Shown: one piece after another, positions 47,173 through 58,040 of the stretch | Layout of the letters: each line of letters starts with the position of its first letter | Position numbering within the stretch: the stretch's first letter is position 1 | From: Ricinus communis | Lineage: Eukaryota; Streptophyta; Magnoliopsida; Malpighiales; Euphorbiaceae | Length of the DNA stretch: 64,000 nucleotides | Assembly (NCBI RefSeq): GCF_019578655.1 | Contig: NC_063262.1 | Coordinates: 16,933,582-16,997,581, forward strand | Reading direction: 5' to 3' | Translations under genes and position numbers: made by a program | The notes under the pieces: generated by a model | Database searches by the model: none | What the model saw: only the letters and a program-made list of their open reading frames with translations | What the model was told of the DNA's origin: nothing

Positions 47173-48400
47173 GTAGCCTTACAAGGAGAGGAGGAGGAGC
47201 TGTCCAACGAGCAAGTGTTGGAGCAGCTTGCTAGTTTATTAGCTACTGAGCCTAGCTATTCTACTGATCCTTTTCTTTCTATTGACAGGTCAGAAGTGTA
47301 GAAATTGAAGTCTTCTTTCGAGGGCCCCCCGGCCTTATAATTGAAGGAGCTGCCTAAGCACTTAATCTATGGATTCTTGGATGAGGAGTAAAAGTTACAG
47401 GTGATTATTACAGTAGATTTAACACTTGAGGAGCGAGCAAAAACTCTAGATGTGCTCAAGAGGTATAAGAAGGCCTTCGCCTACAAAATCGCTAATATTC
47501 CCTGGATCAACCCAAGTTTTTGTTCTCACAAGATTCTTATGGAGGATAGCTATAGAGCAGTAGTTCAACCATAGAGGTGGCTTAATTCGAACATGAAGGA
47601 AGTAGAGAAAAAGGAGGTAATTAAGCTCCTAGATGCAGGATTAATTCACCCTATTTCTAACAGTTCTTGGGTGAGCCCTGTGCAAGTTATGCCGAAGAAA
47701 GGAGGCATGACAATAATTTAAAATGAGCAGGATGAGTTGATACCTACACAGACGGTAACAGGATTCCGAGTGTGCATCGATTACAGGAGGCTTAATAATG
47801 CAACTGGGAAGGATCACTTTTCTCTTCCTTTCATTAATTAGATGTTAGAAAGATTGGCAGGACACATGTTTTACTGTTTCCTTGCTGGTTTTTCAGGATA
47901 TTTTCAGATCCTAATTGCACCTGAAGACCAAGAGAAGACAACTTTCACTTGCCCCTACGGGACATTCGATTATAGTCGGATGCCTTTTGGCCTATGTAAT
48001 GCGCTGGCTACGTTTCAGCGGTGTATGATGGCCATTTTTTATGGTATGATTGAGGAGTCGATGGAGGTATTTATGGATGACTTCTCTATTTTTGGTAACT
48101 CATTCTCTCATTGTTTGGCAAATCTAGAACGCATGTTAGCAGGTGCATTGAGGCTAACTTGGTGCTAAATTAGGAAAAGTGTCATTTTATGGTGAGGGAG
48201 GGAATCGTTCTAGGGCATAAGATTTCACATATGGGGATGGAAATCGATAGAGATAAAATAGAAACAATATCTAAGCTACCACCCCCTAGTTCTGTTAGGG
48301 CTGTTAGGAGTTTCTTAGGCCATGCTGGATTTTATAGAAGATTCAGTAGAAATTTCTCTAGGAATGCTAGGCCTCTTACTCAATTGCTAGTTAAGGATGC
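47173..48400 (+). pseudogene. Linker and reverse transcriptase of element A
   Basis: The linker has EEELSNEQVLEQLASLL, a TAG at 47299-47301 and ELPKHLIYGFLDEE. RT begins near 47590, with TAGs at 47572-47574 and 47839-47841 that read Gln in B. Then CFLAGFSGYFQI follows, where Ala replaces the first catalytic Asp of FLDGFSGY. After it come PYGTFDYSRMPFGLCNALATFQRC and FMDDFSIFGNSF with the Asp pair. A frameshift and TAG (about 48140-48175) precede CHFMVREGIVLGHKIS and SFLGHAGFYRRFSRNFS. The missing Asp alone would inactivate it. Confidence 0.85.
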
Positions 48401-48968
48401 ACCTTTCGTTTTTTATGATGCATGTGTATCTTCTTTTAAGTTATTAAAGAAACTTTTGACCATGGCCCCTATCATGGCTTCGCTTGATTAGAGGTTGCCC
48501 TTTGAACTAATGTGCGATGCTAGTGACTATGCAGTTGGAGCTGTGCTTGGACAGAGATTTGACAAAAAGTTCCAACCCATTTACTATGCTAGCAAGATGT
48601 TAACAGGAGCCCAAGAACATTACACTACTACATAAAAGGAGTTGTTGGCTGTCGTTTATGCCTTCGGCAAATTCTAATCATACCTCGTCTTATCAAAGAC
48701 CATCATCTTTACTGAACATTCAGCTTTGAGGTATTTGTTTAATAAGTATGATGCTAAGCCAAGATTGATCAGATGGATTTTATTATTGCAGGAGTTCGAC
48801 ATTGAGGTTAGAGATAAGAAGGGCGCAGAAAATTTGGCAGCAAATCACCTATCCAGACTGGAGAATCTGAGCTTGGATGCACTTGATGAGAGCATGATAA
48901 ATGATAGATTTACAGAGGAGCACTTGTATTCATTAAAGGTATATTTTGATTCTCCATGGTTTTTTTGA
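48401..48968 (+). pseudogene. RNase H of element A
   Basis: LMCDASDYAVGAVLGQRFDKK carries the first catalytic Asp. YYASKMLTGAQEHYTTT is followed by TAA at the catalytic Glu block, then AVVYAFGKF and [15 protein letters not shown], where Glu replaces the second catalytic Asp. KKGAENLAANHLSRLENLSLD has Asn at the last Asp position. TAG at about 48488 replaces Trp of LDWGLPF. Three of the four catalytic positions are therefore changed or interrupted. Confidence 0.82.
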
Positions 48969-50240
48969 TTATGCTAACTATCTTGTGGCTAGGGCCTAAC
49001 CGAAGGGTATGACTTATTAGCAAAAGAAGAAATTCTTTGCCGATTTGAAATACTACATTTGGGAAGACCCCTTCCTATAGGGAGTGTGTGCAGACAAGGT
49101 CATCCGCCAATGTGTTTATGGCAAAGAGAGCCTCTAGATCTTAAGGCATTGTCATAAAGGACCTGCAGGAGGCCATCAAGTGGCGAACCATACTGTTAGG
49201 AAGGTGTTGGATGCAGGCTTTTATTGGCCAACTATCTTCTAGGATGCTAGAACCTTTGTCCAGGTTTGCGACGATTGTCAGTGCTCAAGTAATATCTCTG
49301 CCCGTGCTGAGATGCCCCGAAACAGTATGCAAACAATTGAGATATTTGACATTTGGGTATTGACTTCATGGGACCCTTCCCTTCCTCAAATGGTAATAAG
49401 TATATCCTGGTAGCTGTTGCATATTTCTCCAAATGGCCGGAGGCACAAGCCTTACCTACTGACAATGCTAGAGTTATTTGCAGGTTCCTTAAAAAGTTAT
49501 TTGCTAGGTTCAACACACCTAGAGCGCTAATTAATGACAGGGGAACGCATTTCTGCAACGCTCAATTAGAGAAGGCATTCAGGCGCTATGGTGTAATGCA
49601 TTGATTCTCCACTCCCTATCACCCACAAACCAGTGGGCAAGTTGAGGTTACTAATAGGGGTTTAAAATGTATATTAGAGAGAACTGTGGGTGTAAGTTGA
49701 AAGGATTGGGCCTTGAAACTAGATGATGCATTATGGGCATTTAGAACTGCATATAGGACCTCCACAGGTTTTATACCCTATAGGCTGGTATATGGGGAGT
49801 CTTGTCATTTACCTGTCGAATTAGAACACAAGGCTCTTTGGGCCCTTAAAACTTACAGTTTTGATGTTGATTCTGTAGGTAAGGAAACACAGTGGCAACT
49901 AGGTGAATTGGAAGAATGGCGTCAACAAGTGTATGAAAACTCCTAAATTTACAAGGCGAAGACTAAGAAGTGTCACGATTAGAGGCTCAAAGGTCCCAAG
50001 GAGTTTCAGAATGGAGATAGAGTATTACTATATAACTCATGTCTTCGGTTGTTCCCAGGGAAGCTCAAGAGTCGATGGTCGGGGCCCTTCGTGGTTAAGC
50101 AGGTTTTCCCATATGGCACAGTCGAGCTTCATCATCTCGAGAAGGGTGATTTCAAAGTCAATGGACATAGGCTCAATGTGTATCATGGAAACTCGTTGGA
50201 GACTGAGCATCGGGTTAACATGATTCTGTACCTGCAATGA
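48969..50240 (+). pseudogene. Integrase of element A
   Basis: The HHCC region is at about 49145-49290, with [15 protein letters not shown] and VCDDCQCSS, and TAG stops at 49135 and 49240. The core frame (49353-49604) has [21 protein letters not shown] and [18 protein letters not shown]. The Glu motif TSGQVEVTN follows after a TGA at about 49603. WAFRTAYRTSTGFIPYRLVYG and LPVELEHKALWALK lie at 49713-49946. The C-terminal part (50049-50240) has [18 protein letters not shown] and [17 protein letters not shown], ending at TGA 50238-50240. No chromodomain is visible. Confidence 0.86.
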
Positions 50241-50569
50241 TGATTCATATTGAGTACAGCTAAATGACTCAAGAATAAAAAAGAAGCGCACTTGGGAGGC
50301 ATTCCCATTCTAGTTTTATGCTTTTTTTTTCTTCGGTCCACTTTTATGTTATCATTCGTTGCATGCTTATTGATCTTTAGAACAATTACTTTATATATTA
50401 AACATAGTTGCATGAACTTAGGGTTGGAATAACTTATGTCGGATTTGTAGTAATCGGTGAAGTGGGACTCTTCCGTTTGATTCACTTACTTGATTTACGA
50501 CCTAAATGTGTGCGTATATGTGTCAAATGCAGGTAAGGAGTTTGACGACTAGAGATGGCGAAGGAAATC

Positions 50570-50994
50570 CCGGAATCAACCCTTTCACCACTGTTTCCAT
50601 GGCCATCACGGGCTACAACATCAGGTCATGCTCATCAGCACGGTCGGAGTCAAACCCGTGATGGGAGGACACGTGTAGAATAGGGGATTTCAGCCATTCA
50701 CCACGCTTCCGAAGGCACCACGGGTTACATCACCAGGCCGTGTTGGTCACCACGCCTGTGCCCAAACCCGTGATGAATATACACTTAAAGCACAAAGGAA
50801 AAACTCAGCCCTCACCACGGTTCCGAAGGCACCATGGGCAACAACACCAGGCCGTGCTGGTCCGCACGGCCGTGCCCCCACCCATGCCAAATTATGCAAC
50901 ATTGAAGCTTTAGGGCTCAGCACGGGCCGAGTCCTGGCCATGCTGATCAGTGCGGCCTTGCCCTCGCCCGTGCTGACCCCCGTGCCTATATAAA
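50570..50994 (+). promoter_or_regulatory. Candidate internal promoter of A, upstream of ORF3
   Basis: A GC-rich block in an AT-rich element, made of repeated imperfect inverted repeats such as CAGCACGGGCC...GGCCATGCTG (50918-50946) and GGCCGTGCTGG (50852-50862). It ends in the TATA box TATATAAA at 50987-50994. The same motif type and the same distance to a TATA box occur in the U3 of this element (54950-55189). From 50995 to the donor at 51092 there is no ATG. Confidence 0.55.
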
Positions 50995-51091
50995 GGGGAG
51001 CTTTCAAAAATTTTGCTACCCCTTTTCTAAGCTCTAAGGTGCTGTTTTCTTCCATTTCTCTGCTTCTTCTTACCTTTCTGAGCAATTCCAA

Positions 51092-51541
51092 GTAAGTCTC
51101 TTCACTTTTTGCTTTTTTATTTGCTTTAATTTGGTTTTTCTTTTATGCATATACTTTATTTAGGACATGCTAGTATGTTTTGGTAGTTTGACTTTGTTAC
51201 ACTGTTTCCATATGACCTCAGCTAGATTTAATTTATATTAGTTGCTATGTTTGTTGTGAATTTGATTATGAAATGATAAGTGTGGGGTTTGGCAGAAATA
51301 AAGTTTGTCTATGGCATTTTATTATGAACAATTGTTAGCATAAAGTTGCATTAGTTGGTGCAGGATAAAGTAGGCTAGAATGTATTTGTAATTAGTTTAT
51401 GCAGGAGATTGAGGCTTTAGTCTTTTGTTAAGTCTAAAGTTTTCTATTAGTCGAATTATAGCCATTATGCTGTTTAATTTTTAGTATAATTTCTGATTAA
51501 CTTGATTTCTTGTTCGAATAACTAATGATTCATTGCATTAG
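51092..51541 (+). other. Predicted intron before ORF3 of A
   Basis: Donor GTAAGT at 51092 after TTCCAA, acceptor TTGCATTAG ending at 51541, length 450 bp. The ORF3 ATG is at 51547. It is homologous to the B intron (27863-27412), base by base over long stretches. Both lie about 105 bases downstream of a TATA box. Confidence 0.62.
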
Positions 51542-51546
51542 GTAAT

Positions 51547-53101
51547 ATGAGGGACTGTGATCAATCATGAAGAAAGCAACCGAAACGTGTTGCTACCAGT
51601 AAGTGATCGTGTGGTGAAGGAACATCTTCCTCCACTTCACCAGCACCAGCACTAGAACCAGCACCAGCACCTCCACCTCCATCGCAACAACAACTAGTCC
51701 GAGCCTGAAGAGCACCAGCTGCGAATCCATCTGCACCTGGTCGTCATCCATTGTGGACATTCCTTAATGCAGATAATGAAAGTCGATTCCAAGTCATGAG
51801 ATGGAAGCAAGTGATGGCGGGTCGTTGCATCGACTTCGTATCCCTGGAAAGAGTGGGATTGGTTTAGGATGTGCGCACTCTGTTCGAGACTCTGCCATAT
51901 ATGCGATTCTTCGACATTATTGGGCTAACCTACCGTAAGCTTACGATTGAGTTCCTCAGCACCTTCTTCCTGCAACAACATATCACAAACTGGCATCAGA
52001 CTGATGCAGTTTATTTCATACTTGGGGGAAGGGAGTTCTCAATGTCAGTCTACAATTCGACATGCATTTGGGATTATGGACTGAATAGGAGGTCTCGGGG
52101 GAGGAGTATCAGGGATGTCTCTACATCAACCTAATATCATATGACACCATGTGGGACTCATTGGTACTTAGGTCGGAATCATACTACCCAAGCAAGTCTA
52201 AGGCGTCTAGCCTTCCGGATCATCTCCGCTATCTCCATACCCTATTAGCTTACACCATTACAGGCAGAGGAGATAGTTTTGGAGCGATAACACAGATTGA
52301 TGTCTTCATCCTCTAAGCTATGCAACATCAGAAGAAGCTTGACTTGGATATTTATTGGCTCTACAAATCCGTTCATTTATAGTAGACGCCCAGAAGAAGA
52401 TGCATTGTTGTTTTGGCCCGTATGTGACTAGGTTAGCCAAGAGACTGGATGTATTGGACGACTGTCTGTCAGAGCTTTCAAAGATTGGCGACATGACACC
52501 ATTAGGGATCAGACAGATGATCAACATGCAGATGATCACAGCTACTCGACATCCACATGGTATAGAATACAGGCTTGTGAACACAATAGTCAAGGAGGCT
52601 AGAGAGGCAGCGGCTAGAGGAGCCCAAGATCCGACGGCTAGGATTCCGAATGTTAGGATTCCTAACCCAGCTAGAGTGTTTATGCCTACTTCTGGAGCCT
52701 CATCCTCTTATTCTACAGGGACATCGAGTGCTCAGATTAGTGCTTTGGCTGACCGACTAAATCAAGTCAACGATGTACAGCAGCAGCACTATACTCAGTT
52801 TGGGCAGTTTTAAGAGGAGACGAGGGCGCAGTTTCGCGATTTGAATAGTATGCTTTAGTAGCTTATGACAGGGTTAGAGGGGCAGGCCACCCAGATAGAC
52901 TTAATAGTGGAGCAGATGAAAAAGATGATGGACGCTGGAGCACAAAACCAATGATTAATCGATGATATGGAGTTCGATCTGGCAGGATGCTTCACGGACC
53001 CTGAGCCACCACCGCCCCCTCCTTCAGCGACTTTCCCTACTTCTCATCTTCCAGCATATCCAACCAGTGAGGATACACCATCAGCAAACTACCAGCAATG
53101 A
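51547..53101 (+). pseudogene. ORF3 of element A (unknown function, Athila-type third ORF)
   Basis: The ATG at 51547 is followed by TGA after seven codons. The homologous frame continues with a proline/alanine-rich part (EPAPAPPPPSQQQLV), then FLNADNESRFQVMRWKQVM, RCIDFVSLERVGLV, TAG at 51865 for Gln, and RFFDIIGLTYRKLTIEFLSTF with YFILGGREFSMSV. A middle part (52355-52813) has FGPYVTRLAKRLDVLDDCL and a serine-rich stretch, then a heptad-like QISALADRLNQVNDVQQQH. The tail (52814-53101) has EQMKKMMDAGAQNQ and PPPPPPSATFP. No transmembrane helix or signal peptide is visible, so an envelope role is not supported. The nearest family I can name is ATHILA ORF-1, from memory. Confidence 0.65.
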
Positions 53102-54706
53102 AATAAAAACTTGTGCTATTTTTCTTTTTCCTTTTTCTTTTTCTTTTTATTTTCTTTCCTTTATTTTATTTTATTTTCTTGCCTTTTACATGCTTAATTT
53201 TATGTTATTTCCTTTCATTTTTCCTTTCATGTTAATTTATTTTAGTAGAACACTATGCTTTACCATTTTAAAATGAACACTAAGTATAATCTTCAAAGAC
53301 TATGATGTGCTAGTTATGTGTTATACCCAGTTTTAATTTCTAACACTGTGAACAGTGTTATACTCAAGTGTGGGGTGGGTATCCCTTAATCATTTAAAAG
53401 CAATGATAATGGACCATTCTTAGGTTGTTAGGACTTAGGGTTTGCATGACATTCAAGTTTAGTTTTTTCTTTCGTAATTAATGACTTAATTCACACACTG
53501 GTGTTACTTGAGTTCCTTGCAAATTTACAACCTTTGACTGTGAACTTTGATTATGTCAATCTCGTATTCAATTTATATGATGATTCAATTGATAAGTTTG
53601 GGAACCAATTGTAAATTTTAGCCACTTCAAACTTGAGTTTTTGAATCAAAAAATTGAGCATCCATTGCACATTATGCTCATGAATTTTCTTGTTTGAGTG
53701 TGCATTGTACTTACTTTCGTTTCTAGAACTTGCTCTATAATGCTTGTTACCGTTACATGAATTTTTGAATACCATTAGATGATTTGGGCAACTTAGGATT
53801 TCATCATATCTGGCCAAAAGCCTACCATCTGTCTCCATGAGTCAGCCAGTTTGAGCCGTAACCTTTTCTTCATAATTTACACCTAATCACTACGCATACA
53901 CCATTCTTTACATCAGTCTTTCCTTTCATCTTGTATACTGAGTGATTATGTGTTATGTTTCTTCATTTATGGAATCATAGTGCCTAACATTATTTTTAAT
54001 TCACTTAATCTTTTCAGTCATTCATTGATGCTCCTTTCAATCCAAATTGGATATTTATTCTTATTGTTTATGTTAATAACCACAGCAGCCCATATACAAG
54101 CTGTTGTAATATATATACATAGTATATATCAAAAAATAAAAAAGAGAAGAAAGATATAGAAAAAAAAATTATTACTTACTTCTTAGCTTTTAGCTCTTCT
54201 GAATCTAACTCTTGTGAGCATCCTTTACTTCAAATAAGGCTTAGTGAATACTTTTATTGTTTAGCATCAGTTCAATTAAGTGCATAATTTTTCAGTATAC
54301 TTTACACTTTTATCCAAATATTTGTACCTTTACCTCAGCCTCATTACAACCCTTGAAAAGACATTTTGATTTTGGTATTCAATTATTCGCAATAGCGAAG
54401 ATGAGATTTATGAGCAAGCTTATGGTAAACAGGTTTTGTGCAGCTGCATTGAGGGAATTTTCTTATTTACTTGTAAACACTGTGAGTGATTTAAGAGATT
54501 CTTGTGAGGCAATGGTTTTTAGTCTTTAATGCTGATTTGTTATGTAAGTTGTGTTTAGAGATGATATCATTATAGTTCTTTCTTAAAGGTTTATAACTTG
54601 TTAGTTACTTGAGTTTCATTCTTTATATGTTGAATACGGTTGAGTTATGAACTTTAGCATGGATTCTGAGGGGTGATTATTGCTTGTGCATGTATTGAGT
54701 TATTGA
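53102..54706 (+). other. 3' untranslated region of element A
   Basis: There is no gene in 1.6 kb. It begins with a T-rich run (53115-53260), has an AT-repeat near 54105-54130 next to an A-rich tract, and is collinear with 12145-10505 of B. Short frames such as 54257-54529 are chance and not conserved in B. Confidence 0.7.
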
Positions 54707-54745
54707 TTGCTTGAAGACAAGCAAAAGCTTAAGTGTGGGGTGATT
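54707..54745 (+). other. Polypurine tract and conserved hairpin of A
   Basis: Stem TTGCTTG-AAGA-CAAGCAA at 54707-54724, then AAGTGTGGGG at 54731-54740, five bases before the 3' LTR. Confidence 0.75.
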
Positions 54746-56217
54746 TGATAGGCATCATATTATACATATTTACATGCCCAATTGTTTACATTCTTGTGCA
54801 TAATTATCTCATTTTATGCTAGAATCACCTGTCTTTGGTTCCTTTCACGTTTCAAGTCATTATCGAAGGATATTGTCTATAATCGAGGGAAATACTCACA
54901 AGTATGGACCAGAAACCATCAAATTAAGCAAGGACTAGCATTCCGAGGTTGAGCACGGCCTAGACTCCGACCGTGTTGAATTGTCAAGTAGCTGCCCCAA
55001 GAGTGCCACTTTGGCACGATTTCCGTAGCCACCACGGCCTCCACCACGACCCGCGGTGGCTCAGCACCGGCTACGGCACGGCCTGGAAGAGGTCAACAAA
55101 ACTGAATGCGTAGGTTCAGCATGGCCTGGACTCCGCCCGTGCTGATCAGCACAAGCTTGACCACGGCAATGCTAAAGGGACTATATAGGCAAAAATGATT
55201 TGGTGAATTGGGGTTCGATTTTCTGACTTGATTTCCATTATATAAACTTAAATCATTTGTTCCCAGACCTCAATTGTCGACTTTGGGAGATCAATTTCAT
55301 CAATTGAAGGAAGGATTACACTTGTTTCAACATCAATTTGAAGATCAAGGTAAGATTTGGGAGCATTCAAGAGGCAAATTAGGGTTTGCTATTCTGAATT
55401 GAAAAATTAGGGTTTCTCATCCAACTTATTGAAGAAGGGTGTACATGCCTTTAATTTACTTTTCTGATTTAATTCCTTATTTTATGATGCTTATTAGTAT
55501 GAGTAGCTAAATTGTTGAACCCAATTGGGGTTCCTATATTGTTGGATTGATCTTAATGTTATGAGATTTTAATTGTCAATTCTTGATTCTTCTTACTTTT
55601 ATTATTAATGAGAAGTCATTTTATTTATGAGACGTTGTGAATTGTGGAATTTAGATTGCTTTATGTAATTGAGAGATTCATTTAGTAATCAGAAAATTGA
55701 ATAGCAAGAACTGGTTAATAATCACTTAGAGATAAGGGTAATTGACTAGCCAGATTAAGAATTAACAAAGCTTAATAGAGGCAGATTAAACCTTAATGCT
55801 AATCGGATAATCGATCGTTAGGAAGAGATTCCAACTTTAGGTTATTAGGTTTAGGAATTCGGTTATCTCGAGAGGGAGACCGAATTCAGTTAAGACTTTA
55901 TCCACGGGTAATTGCAATGATAATCAATTTAATCTCTATCTTCACTAAAATCTAATTAACTTAGGTCCCCTAGGGTTTGCTTTTCCTTCGAGATTTTTCC
56001 TAAATCCTTTCAGATAATTTGACATTTAATTAATTGTTTGCTCATAATGAATCATAGCATAACACTTCATTGATTTATTTAGGTTAGATAACATAAGACG
56101 TTACAGTAAGTCTAGGTTCGCCCTTTCCCGAGAATAAGACCTTGATACTCACCATTTGTGCTAGTCTGCATCGATAGGTTCACTACCTTAGATTGTAGCT
56201 ACGTAAAAAACCTATCA
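54746..56217 (+). repeat. 3' LTR of element A (U3 type I, U5 type alpha)
   Basis: 1472-bp intact LTR, TGATAGGCATCAT ... AACCTATCA, followed by the duplication atctt at 56218-56222. The palindrome cluster lies at 54950-55170 and the TATA box ctatatagg at 55181. It shows the unbroken version of the B insertion site near 55586. Confidence 0.93.
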
Positions 56218-58040
56218 ATCTTTTTCTGAGAAAATTATGTCTGAGAGTTTCTCATTCTTAACCATTACAGATGATCTCTTTTTCTCTTGGAGCTCTTTGT
56301 CACAAAAATAGCTCCTCCAAAGATCACATAAACATCACCTTTCTTAGAGTTTCTCTTTCCTGAGGGACTCCTCTCGATCTCTATCTCTTGATCCTTTGAA
56401 GCCCCTAAAATTTTGTCCTTGTCAGACTAAGCATCCTTTCCAACGATAAACCTCTTAAGGTGCCTTCTTTTTGTTACCCTATCAATCTCTCTCTTGATGT
56501 GAATGCAATCCTATGTATCATGACCATGCCTGTTGTGGAACTTACAGAACTTGTTTTTGTTCCTAGAATTTATAGTTTGCTCACTCATAGGGTTTGGATA
56601 CCGCATATCACCCTTATTCTTTTAAATCCACATCAAGGGTCCTTGATGTGTTTAGAAGAATAAAGTCTTTCTCATTACTACTCATGGAATCACACTTCCT
56701 CCTGTCATCCCTATACCCCAGCTTAGGCTGATCAAATTTCTCTTTTGACCGATTATCATGGTCGATCCTTCTTCTAACTCGGTAATCTTCCTCAAACCTA
56801 ATAAAGTTATGAGCTCAGTCCATGAGCTCTGTATATGACTTTGACGGGTCTATGGTTAGCGAATCTTTGAACTTATTCATACAGGTATTGCTAGTCATCA
56901 CATTTATAGATTTGTCCTAGTTAAGCTTCTCTACCTAGACAGCTTCTCTATTGAACCTTTCCAAAAAAATCTTTCGAGCTCACATCATACCTCTGAATAC
57001 ACTTCTTTAGATCGTTGAACCTCTTCTTCAGATGTGTGCTGGTGATGAACCGAGATTTAAACAATTTACCAAGCGTAGCAAAGTCATATATATAGCCATC
57101 TGGCAAGCTCTAATACCACTTTTGAGCACTTTCCCTTAAGATTGTTAGAAAATCCTACACCTAATTGGATCTGACATATTATGCAACCCCATCTTAACGT
57201 TAAAATTATTAACATGACCGAATGGATCTCCTAAACCATCACAAAAATTAAAATGTGCAAATCTCAAATTCTCGGAGAAATGCTCTATTAGGATGCTCAG
57301 ACATAGGGGATTACCCTTAAAGAGGACCTCATCTCTCATTATTCTTCCCGTACGATATTTTTTAGAGCCTCATTTATTCTCTTATTGATAGTCTCCTCAG
57401 TTTATATAGAATCATGGGTTTGAGAATCAGAACTCTCCTCCTCCATATCTCTAGCTCGGTTATTCCTTTCTTGAGACCTATTATCCTCCATCAGAGTATT
57501 TGTTGTTTCTCAGAATTTGTATGGTCGATGGCAGACCAATATCAATGGTATGCTCGGTTGTTACAAGAGCTCAGCTGGTTCTTGCAGGCATAGCTTGCCT
57601 TGCAAGTGTCTGAGCTCGAATACTCTCATAATACTTCTTGATCTCCTCTACTAATTATACAAAGTAACAATGTCCCCTAATGATGCTTGCCAAGGACTTT
57701 GAGGAATATTAGGTGGTGGAGGAAGGTTTTGAGGTGTAATGGATGATGAGAAGAATGGAGGCTGAGACATAGGTGCTGGAGGTCTCTGCCTCATATCCCT
57801 TTGCCAAACAGCTAAATAATAATCCACGAGTGGTGGACCTCTCTAGGTATAATTTCCACTGATGATCTGCTCAAGTGTGAGGTTGATATCGAAAAGATTT
57901 CTTATCCAAGACTAGAAAGATAATATGATCGATCTAAGAGGACTTGAGAATCGTTAATTGACTTGCGAAGGAATTGGAGGTCCAATAGTTGATAAAACAT
58001 TGCAACAGAACTAGAGGATCATGCTTTTCTTTTTTGTCAT
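56218..58040 (-). pseudogene. gag of element Z
   Basis: On the minus strand a start is possible near 58040 (MTKKKSMIL). A proline-rich region (about 57790-57690, with PPAPMSQPPFF and QNLPPPPNIPQSPW) follows. The capsid-like part is at 57339-57145 and beyond, with FCDGLGDPFGHVNNFNVKMGL and SDPIRCRIF, then a KWY-like string and FKSRFITSTHLKKRFNDL. The zinc-knuckle region (about 56545-56495) has KFHNRHGHDT. The tail IFGGAIF (about 56310) is close to the conserved end of Tat/Ogre gag. Stops and shifts are frequent. Element A inserted at its 3' end. Confidence 0.7.

Larger units (their letters stand above)
8191..56217 (+). mobile_element. Element A: Athila-type LTR retrotransposon, host of B, D and S3
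   Basis: It is bounded by LTRs starting TGATAGGCATCAT (8191 and 54746) and by the duplication atctt at 8186-8190 and 56218-56222. In order it has a 5' LTR (split by B), PBS, gag (split by D and S3), protease, RT, RNase H, integrase, an internal promoter with intron, ORF3, a 3' untranslated region, polypurine tract and 3' LTR. Without the nested insertions it would be roughly 13 kb. The intact 3' LTR shows the uninterrupted sequence across the B insertion site, which confirms the border. All coding regions carry stops, mostly TAG. Confidence 0.93.
2894..58040 (-). mobile_element. Element Z: Tat/Ogre-like Ty3/gypsy remnant, split by later insertions
   Basis: Read on the minus strand the order is gag (58040 to 56218), then protease/linker (8190 to 7500), RT and RNase H (6023 to 4737), a second RNase H (4664 to 4380) and integrase (4121 to 2997). 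Element A (8191-56217) separates gag from protease, with TSD atctt at 8186-8190 and 56218-56222. Solo LTR S1 interrupts it at 6024-7494. A second RNase H between RNase H and integrase is characteristic of the Tat/Ogre lineage. No LTR of Z was recognised at either end. It is the oldest layer of the nest, and every domain has stops or frameshifts. Confidence 0.8.

Noticed and set aside
50577..50980. Regularly repeated GC-rich motif that might suggest a CRISPR-like array
   Set aside because: The units are short, imperfect and unevenly spaced, the spacers are not unique, and the genome is plant nuclear.
51547..53101. ORF3 as a retrovirus-like envelope gene
   Set aside because: No signal peptide, hydrophobic anchor, or cleavage-like site is visible in any of three copies. 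Position alone is not enough.
54257..54529. 90-codon frame in the 3' untranslated region of A
   Set aside because: Not preserved in the collinear region of B, and no domain features.
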